Shown in pieces: positions 56,785 to 64,000 of a stretch of 64,000 nucleotides of DNA. The DNA is from Chromobotia macracanthus (lineage: Eukaryota > Chordata > Actinopteri > Cypriniformes > Botiidae). The position numbers and the translations under genes are program-made. Position 1 is the first letter of the stretch. Each line of letters begins with the position of its first letter. The stretch is taken from positions 214,001 through 278,000 of the forward strand of contig JAZGTH010000146.1 of NCBI GenBank assembly GCA_036877525.1, in the 5' to 3' direction. Under the pieces are notes generated by a model that was not told the DNA's origin, did not search any database, and was given only the letters and a program-made list of their open reading frames with translations.

Positions 56785-56846
<62 letters not shown>
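56777..56846. repeat. (TG)n(TA)n microsatellite
   Basis: TGTGTGTATGTG passes into an uninterrupted TA run to 56846. The YIYIYI frame on the + strand is an artefact. Confidence 0.97.
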
Positions 56847-56849
<3 letters not shown>

Positions 56850-57892
56850 TTCAATTCCTGTTGGCTACATGTTTTAAGATACATGACTCTCATTTTGTTC
56901 TTATATGTTTTTAGAAGTCCTCAATTGTGTCAGCCTGGAGTCTGTTGTCTTTACAGCAGCATTATAGTATTGTCAATTTTAGAATTGTTTTTCCTTATAA
57001 ACATCATAAATGAGATCATGCAGGTAATACATTTTTCATTATGCACATCTGACCCTTTACCTGCAATACTTGGATGCCTGGTTCAGCTCGCTCAGGCTTT
57101 CAGTATTTCTAGCATGGCTGCTATCTGGGTGGGAGTGTTTGGCTGTGTTTAGCATCCATTCACAGCAATCCAGCCCTGCATTATTAGGTCTCTGCAAGAG
57201 GTGCCAAAACCGAAAAATAACACCCAACATCAACACAGATAAAATCATCTGTTCTCTGAGTCTTCAAACGAAAACTCAGTCTGAGTCCGACTGCCTCTCC
57301 TGCCTTCAAGACTAATTATTTCAGAACTAAATCTATTTCCCCAGGCTTGCTAACTGTATGTCCTGAGAGTGTCAGACAGAGATACTGTTGATTGTGAGTG
57401 TGTGTGTGTGAGAGAGAGAAATTGCCAATAATGTTTCCTGAAAACTACATCATTCTAAACATGCAGGCTATTTTATTAACATGGTGTTTGTTCTAAGAGT
57501 AGGTACAAACATTTATTATTTAGACTATTGTAAGTTGGATTTATTTTAATCAGTTCAAAATAAGTCAGCTATCTAGTGCTCAGAAGTGCCTGGGCATCAC
57601 TTGATGCCAGCAACATAGCAAAGGTCCAGTGGGTTATGACAGACCTGTAGGGGAAAGTGTGAATTAATTGACCATTAAATGGATACATTTATCCATACAA
57701 TAATGAAGTTGGGAGTAGGGGGTCATCTACAGGATCCGGTAATTAAACAGCTACCGACACAACAGATTAATAGGAACTTTCTCTCTGTGGCACATCTCCA
57801 TTCTGTACTATTGTTGTTGGCGCTCTCACCACAGAATATTGCCCTCTCATTTATTGGATCCAGATTTACACTTGTTATTATATTGTCATTGA
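56847..57892. other. Gene desert; unique block 57040-57340
   Basis: The block at 57040-57340 is less AT-rich (CTGGTTCAGCTCGCTCAGGC, CCAAAACCGAAAAATAACACC, CTGAGTCCGACTGCCTCTCC) and holds short frames on both strands. A conserved element is possible. A (GT)n(GA)n microsatellite lies at about 57396-57419. Confidence 0.35.
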
Positions 57893-57972
57893 CCATTTAC
57901 ATTTGCTTACATTTGCATTTATGCATTTGGTAGTTGCTTTTATCCAAAGAAACTCAGTGCACTGATGACAGT
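57893..57972 (-). mobile_element. SINE/LINE 3' tail fragment
   Basis: On the minus strand: GAGTTTCTTTGGATAAAAGC, AACTACCAAATGCATAAATG, CAAATGTAAGCAAATG. This is the common fish retroposon tail (CGCTTTGGATAAAAGCGTCT, GCCAAATGCATAAATGTAAA), also seen in the SINE at 18243-18382. No tRNA head is seen next to it. Confidence 0.75.
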
Positions 57973-60215
57973 GAGTTTATCAGTGTATACCTCGCAGTAT
58001 GCAGCAAAAGCAATTTCAGCAGCAATAAAGTATTGTATTAAAATGTTGTAGGCACTCAGAAAATACTTGCAATAATGCATTATAATCGGAAACTTCTACT
58101 TTCCCATAGGAAAGAATCTCTTTAATGATTTCTCTTTAATATCTCAGTTATTTCTCCTAGTTAGCAATGAGATTAAATGGAGAGTAAATGGAAACTTTTG
58201 CTTAAGTCTCATGTGTCTCAGTTTTTTCTCCTGAGAAAAAGACCCAGCAATCTCAAATGTTTTCATTAAGGGTTTTAGAAAGAGCTCAACATTGTCACAA
58301 ACTGAGCTCAGATTTGCCAAGTCTGTAATCAAAAATCAATAATATTTAAGATTTATGTAGTTAAAAATAAGTTTAACATTTTTTATAAAATATACCCAAA
58401 TCAAGATTGTTAGCTACAATCTACATTAATGTTACAGCTTCATACTCTTTAGTTTACTTTACCAAGTCTCATTTGTTTCTGTTTTTATTTCTCGTAAGCA
58501 AATTTAGGGGAAATACCTGGGACAAAGTTGATACCTAAAAAACAACAACAACTGCGATCCTGATCAAATGTCCTGAGCTATAAAAGAGCAACCTCTGAGA
58601 AATAAAACGTTCCCCTTGTTTAGTGTCAATGTATCTGTGTTTCAAAGAGGACATTTTGGCATAACACTGAATCTTCTGTCTCGGAGGACAGGAGAAACAT
58701 GTGAAAGCTATGACAACAGCAGAAGGTCACTAGCAAAGATATAAAGTATATTCACAGTAAAAATGGGTTTAGCTCAAAAAGACCTTTGTTGAGCATCTGA
58801 TAACAGATACTGGAAGACCTTGCAGAGATAGACAGTCACATATATTGTTATATAAGAGATTGGATATAAGGATCAATTTGCACATTCACAGTTGATGTGA
58901 AATATTCTAAAAGCCGGAAAGTCATGTTCTTTATGATATGAGCACAGATTTAGGTTGGGCTTTATAGTAAATGTTTGTAATTATTTTGTTGCTGGTATAA
59001 ATATAAAATAAGCAAGTTCATGAATATGAAGTTGAAGCAACTTCATGAATATGGAAATTAAGACAGTTTTAATAGTGCCTTATTCACAATATTCAGCTTT
59101 ATTTGCCTGGTAGCCCATGCCAGATAGTAAAATGAGTCTCTAACGATCACTGTATGGACTTTAGGGATCTATGATGAACTTTAGATATGATAAACTGCCA
59201 CTATTTCCCAGCTGAACAACATCTGAAAACTTCTATGCCATTGACTACACCTTGATCTTTGGAGAATTGTTTCAACAACAGTGAAACACCACCAATAAGA
59301 ACCTCAACAAAGAATATGACATGGACCTTATGGATATCAAATCAACAATTTACAGTTAATCAATCAATGTTATACATTTTGTATCAAATACATCTTAAAC
59401 TAATATAGGACTTAAATATATGACTATAATATATGATTTATGACTTAAAACTATCAGACACCAACTCAGGGGACCTTATAGACACTTAATTTTTATATAT
59501 GTGTATAGTGAAAAATGTAAAATCAATGTTTAATGTTAAACATTGTTCTATCATATGCATGTATTACCTATATAGATAGCATTGCTATTATATGCTATAA
59601 TCCCCAAAACACAATTTTTTGCCACAGTTTTTCGACACTGAGTGTTTACAGACAAATATATAAAGACATAATGGTCTTAAAGTTTGGATCTGCTTAATGA
59701 GGGCATATAGAACTGAAAACATTGTACTGAAATGTTTGCTGTACAGCAGCATTGGGGAAAGCACTGGACAAATTAATAAATTAATGCTACCCATTGCCCG
59801 CAGGGTTTGTGTATATTTTCTATTGATCAAGGCAGCAGTTACTAATTACACGGCGATCAAATGATAGAGAACAGTTATAACTGGGCATGTACAGTATACA
59901 GAAACATGGTGTAGACAAGCACATTCACATTTGCAAAGATCTGACTCATGGACCTGGATGGCTGTGGTGGGGTAATGTTGTAGCATTTCGGTAAAGTATG
60001 CTTCATAGTGCCACTTTGCTGCATCCTCCACAGCCTCCACGGCCCTCAGTCAGAACTGACATGAGATCAGTTTTAGTGTATAATAGTGTCCCTCTTTCAA
60101 ACAATCATTTTCATTCATGGAAGTCTCAGCATGTTATTTTGAGTTGGTTGATAATACTCTTTATCATTTTGTACACTGGTGCAAAAATATGAACAATATC
60201 ATTCTTACATTAAAC
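57973..60215. other. Gene desert, nothing certain
   Basis: AT-rich DNA. A local repeated word, CTTCATGAATATG (or GTTCATGAATATG), occurs at about 59016 and 59039 around an AAGTTGAAGCAACTT palindrome. No gene is supported. Confidence 0.45.
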
Positions 60216-60300
60216 ATCCATCCATCCATCTAACAGCCATCCATTCTTCCATTCTCATCCATATCAGGGTCACGAGGGGGTTGGAGCCTATGCTAAAATA
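60216..60300. repeat. (CATC)n plus fish retroposon tail-like sequence
   Basis: CATCCATCCATCCATCTAAC, then CCATTCTCATCCATATCAGG, GTCACGAGGGGGTTGGAGCC and TATGC match the widespread fish repeat CATCCATCCATC, then TTCAGGGTCACGGGGGGCTG, GAGCCTATCC, a decayed copy. It is usually attributed to a non-LTR retrotransposon tail. Confidence 0.6.
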
Positions 60301-63300
60301 ACATTGTTTGCTATATTGTAAACAGAAAAAGACAAAGAGATGCCCCTTGGTAATATATATTGTATTTTTACAGTCTTCTGCCATTTGTCCTATTAGGAGG
60401 ATTATTGGTCTCACTATTTATTTGAACCATAAATATATCAAGCAGAGTAAGTCCTCTGGGATGAGATATTTGGAGCTTCTATCAATCACTTTCACAGGAG
60501 TTGCCACTCATACCTGCTGGTGTCTGCTGAAGCCAATTTGTGCGTGTGTATATTGTATCGATCACTTTTGCCTGTGGGTCATATTCAATCACAAAGAATT
60601 TGGGCTTTGGAATTAAGTTCTCAGAATACTACAGGAGATTTTTTTTGCTCAAGGGGAAGATAAGACAGCTGCAACACCAGTGATGGAAATCATTTCCCAA
60701 AAAGAGGCCAGTGTAATTCATGAGTAAACCTGTTGAGTTATTTGCTGTCTATTCTCTCCAGATACCATCAGTTTTTAATATAATGCTATGATCAGTTAAG
60801 TGTTGGAATAAACCTTTCTGTTTTCAATAATCTGTATTTTCTGGGTAAATTTTAGAATTTAAGAATTGGTTTCTTTCAATTTATGAGTATAATTTCAGTT
60901 CCAGAATTACTGGCACTTCTTATGAATGAGATACTGTATATACACTATAGATATGTATATAATGCAATGAATGTTTAAAATAAACAATGTAAATTGGGAA
61001 GCCATATATTTTAACATTTTTAATTTCCCACAGATGATATTTGGTTAATAGTTTTGCCATCTATTCAAATTTAATTCAAGTTCAGGGATTTTAAAAGCAT
61101 TCTCAATTCAACTAAACTAGCAGACTGATACTACCTGTGATTAAAAATGATTTGAGGTAATAGCAGGTCTCTCAACCGTAGTAACTCACTGTTCTCTGGA
61201 AGTTCAACTCAATCATGTGGTGACTTGTGGTAAAAATTGCTCTCTCTCTCCTCACAGGTGCTGGACCAGGAACCAATTATCTAGAGATGTGTCTTGGGTC
61301 CCAAAATATAATTGTCAAGCTGCCACACACCAAGATAAAAGAGAAGAAATGGAGTCAGATCTCAAAGTGACATGACAGAGTGCTTTCTTTTGTCTGTCTC
61401 TTCCACAAGAAACTGATGTAAGGCCATTGCTATGATGTAAATAACATATATTTAACTTTCCCAATAAAATAAAATAAAATAACGAAAGCACACACAACAT
61501 AAACCTGCAGTTGTCAAACTGTTTCATGGAGTCACCACTTAGTTTTAAAAGTAACCCATAGCCACAAAACACTGTGCATGCTGGCATGAGACTTCATCAT
61601 TTATTAATATTCTATGTGTCCAGTATTATATGAAGATAACTTTAGTAAGCCTGGTAACATTTTTATATGTTATAGCCATGGATATCAGAAGTGTTTTTAA
61701 TGCTGTCCATAGACATTACTCAGTGTTGCTGAGTTTCAGTTTCAATTTTTAATGATGTGCTACAGACTAAGATTAAGATAGATGCACATCCTATTTGTTT
61801 TCTTAATTTTATGAAAACAATGTTCTATTATTATCTGTTAAATGTTAATGTTAAATGATTATCTAGATCATTTATACTTTGTTGTTGGAATGTTGTTTTC
61901 CACTTATAAGTATTACCACAAATAAAAGAAAAGTTTTTAAGTTGTTGCTGTTGATATAGGAAAAAATCCAAGAGATCACGTCAGTGCCTTCGTTGACTCC
62001 CGGGGGTTAAACCTGGAACATTCCATTAAAACAAGCTGATAAATAGACCATGTGTGTATTGTTTTGTATTATGAGTTGATAGGACACATCAGTCTTACAG
62101 GATTGGAATGGCAGCAGGTATTCTCAAGTCAGAGCCTGACAGCTCACATTAGTGTAGCAAACGTGCTAAAAAGCACAAAAGTGGGAACAGTTCACAGACC
62201 ATTACAGAAATCAATCACAGTACGACCGGTTCTGCTTCCCTCCAAAGATCTCATAGACTGACTGATGGTTTTGATGCTCTTAGTTCATTTTTGAAAAGTC
62301 TGTAATAAGCTCTGACAAAATGTAATTGGATATTGAAACACTGAGGCTATCCCATCATGCATTGCAGCTTCTCTTGTGGTGGTATCACAGAAGTCTCCAA
62401 AGGAGAAATAACATGTTAAGACATTGTTTCCTGAGCAATTGTTACCCTGAGATTAAATTAGAGCTATAAAATAAAATCAATAAAGCTCCATCCATTTGAG
62501 AAAAGCTATAATGATGTGAAGCCGATTACCATCAACCATTTTGGATGTGAGGTGGCTGAAATTTCTCTGAAATATAACAAGGAATGGGTGTGAATCGGAT
62601 GACAAATAAATTAGATTAAATTCTCCCCTTTGGCTGTTTTTTATTTATTGGTCTTGGATACCAGCTTAATGGAATTGTAAAGAGAGGTGGGATTGGTTAC
62701 TATGTGTGAACAGTTAGATTATTTGTAGCCTTATTTTAAGCAAATAGTCAGATTTTTGTTTCAGCATAAAATCAGGTGCACTTTGCCACTTGTTCTAGGC
62801 TGCGTACATAGGAAGAATATTTGAAACCTGTACGCAAACTTAAAATACCTGGAGGCTGCTCGGTCTGCAGTTATACATGGGTTATATATGGGTTACTTAA
62901 GCTTGGACAGTCTCTTCAGAGTTATATGACTCACCTCTCTGTCACAGCTACTGTATCATGCTGCTCTGCATGTTTAGCAGAATAATCATGCCTAAGACTG
63001 TATTTCTTAGACTCTAGTACAGCAATTTATTCCTTGCAGATCAAACAGAAAGCGGTTCCATTAAGAGGCAAGAAACATTACAAACTGGCTTTGATGTAAT
63101 ATTCAGTTTTAAAATATAAATAATTAACATATATAAATATTTTTAAATATAAAAATAATTAACATATATAATAAACTTTTTAAAAATATGTGAGAATTTT
63201 TTGTTGTTGTCAACTATGGCATATTAACAAAGCGGTAGAATGTATGAATGTAGAATGTCATAAGCATGGGGCTGGTTGAGGCCAGTCAAAATCCCCCAAG

Positions 63301-63539
63301 TTTATCCCCCGAATTGTCCAGTTGCACAATATTATTAAGCTATTAACACTTGGAGGTCTTCTCAAAGCGACTGAATGGGCCCCACACGTCTGTAGTTTGA
63401 GGCCCCAGCCTTACCAAGCAAGAATAAAGATTCCAGCAAACTCTCCTCACTGGATTGGGAGTTAAACACTTTCAGTATCACTTTACTGTTTCATTGATTT
63501 AAAATGAAATGCAAACACTTCTATTGTCCGTTGGATTCT
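60301..63539. other. Gene desert, nothing certain
   Basis: No gene is supported. An AT-rich tandem duplication (AAATATAA-TAATTAACATATATA) lies at about 63112-63170. Parts at 60440-60620 and 62330-62660 are more mixed in composition and could contain conserved sequence. Confidence 0.4.
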
Positions 63540-64000
63540 CCAGACGGTTAAACATTCAAAAGCGTTCATTCACTCAAGAGCATACTCCAAAAAAGTCTTC
63601 TCTCACAATCTTTGTCTCTCTATTTCTAACTTACTCTTGTTGCCAGAAAGCTTTTCGCCATAATACGACACCCTTCAGCTCCACTTACAAACCAATGCTG
63701 ATTGCCATAAACCGAGAGCGTTTATCATGCGAAGAGCCAAAAGTTTCAGCGAACTTTTCTGCTATCTGCGTGATGACTGCCACACACATGAAGCGTTTAT
63801 TACCACAGTGTCTTTCTGGGCCTGCCTTTGCTGGCTTTACTGACAATGTTATTGTCCTGACACCTGATATATCAAAACAAGTCCAGTGTGAAGATTGATG
63901 GGCTTTAGTGAGAGCTCAGCCTTTTAACCTCCATACAATAAAGGAAGGCGTCTCGATTCAGAGCGCCGCTGCGGAGTCCGCTTGGAGTGATTTGCTCAGT
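63540..64000. other. Repeat-free block reaching the right edge, rising CG content
   Basis: The sequence becomes less AT-rich towards the edge and ends with CAGAGCGCCGCTGCGGAGTC, CGCTTGGAGTG, the densest run of CG pairs outside fam181b and the 45-kb element. A 129-codon + frame (63509-63898) covers part of it but has no recognisable domain; its start is in AT-rich DNA. It could be a conserved element, or the edge of a promoter or non-coding first exon of the next gene. From synteny that gene would be tenm4, but nothing here identifies it. Confidence 0.3.

Noticed and set aside
56778..57152. 124-codon frame starting with YIYIYI
   Set aside because: Its first third is a translated TA microsatellite and the rest has no family features.
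63509..63898. 129-codon open frame near the right edge as a gene
   Set aside because: No domain, signal peptide or family pattern; the start lies in AT-rich sequence without good context. Kept only as part of a possible non-coding block.
1..64000. CRISPR arrays, phage, operons or toxin-antitoxin systems
   Set aside because: Spliced genes, SINEs, MITEs and microsatellites show vertebrate nuclear DNA; no regular repeat-spacer pattern or prokaryotic gene set is present.

Overview
The window looks like a piece of a teleost nuclear genome, most likely a cypriniform (carp/minnow-type) fish. It is AT-rich and intron-bearing, has one intronless developmental gene, and is scattered with short degraded transposable elements typical of these fish: tRNA-derived SINEs, hAT-type and other MITEs, a gypsy-like solo LTR and (TA)n microsatellites. 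There are no bacterial-type operons, rRNA genes or CRISPR arrays. The cypriniform placement rests on remembered repeat consensus sequences, not on a search.

Region 1 (1-9515). The window opens inside an intron of prcp (prolylcarboxypeptidase, peptidase family S28). The last three coding exons lie on the + strand at 2137-2304, 2548-2735 and 3012-3216, with clean splice sites, and carry the catalytic Asp and His regions. The prcp-fam181b interval holds a dispersed repeat, a 251-bp MITE, an 81-bp sequence present twice 3.4 kb apart, and several unique blocks that resemble conserved regulatory DNA.

Region 2 (9240-11770). fam181b is a single-exon gene (324 codons plus stop, 9516-10490, + strand), with promoter-like sequence just upstream and candidate poly(A) signals downstream. 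Its protein carries a YAP-like TEAD-binding motif. prcp next to fam181b in the same orientation is the arrangement known in human 11q14.1, so this is conserved synteny.

Region 3 (about 11.8-64 kb). I find no convincing protein-coding gene here; the open frames are short, lack family signatures and mostly fall in repeats or AT-rich DNA. From vertebrate synteny this should be the gene desert between fam181b and tenm4, with tenm4 expected beyond the right edge on the + strand. That placement is inference. The desert contains a tRNA-Tyr-like sequence with a 14-bp intron, four SINEs or SINE tails, several MITEs, one solo LTR with a 5-bp target-site duplication, a GC-rich 1.2-kb element at about 44.8-46.1 kb, a 0.7-kb tract rich in CCATGG/TACCATGG, perfect short hairpins and one 135-bp foldback. 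Between these lie long repeat-poor blocks rich in TAAT/ATTA-type sites, which are candidate long-range enhancers. No new protein-based system is visible; the items most worth a second look are the hairpins, the duplicated 81-bp block and the enhancer-like blocks.
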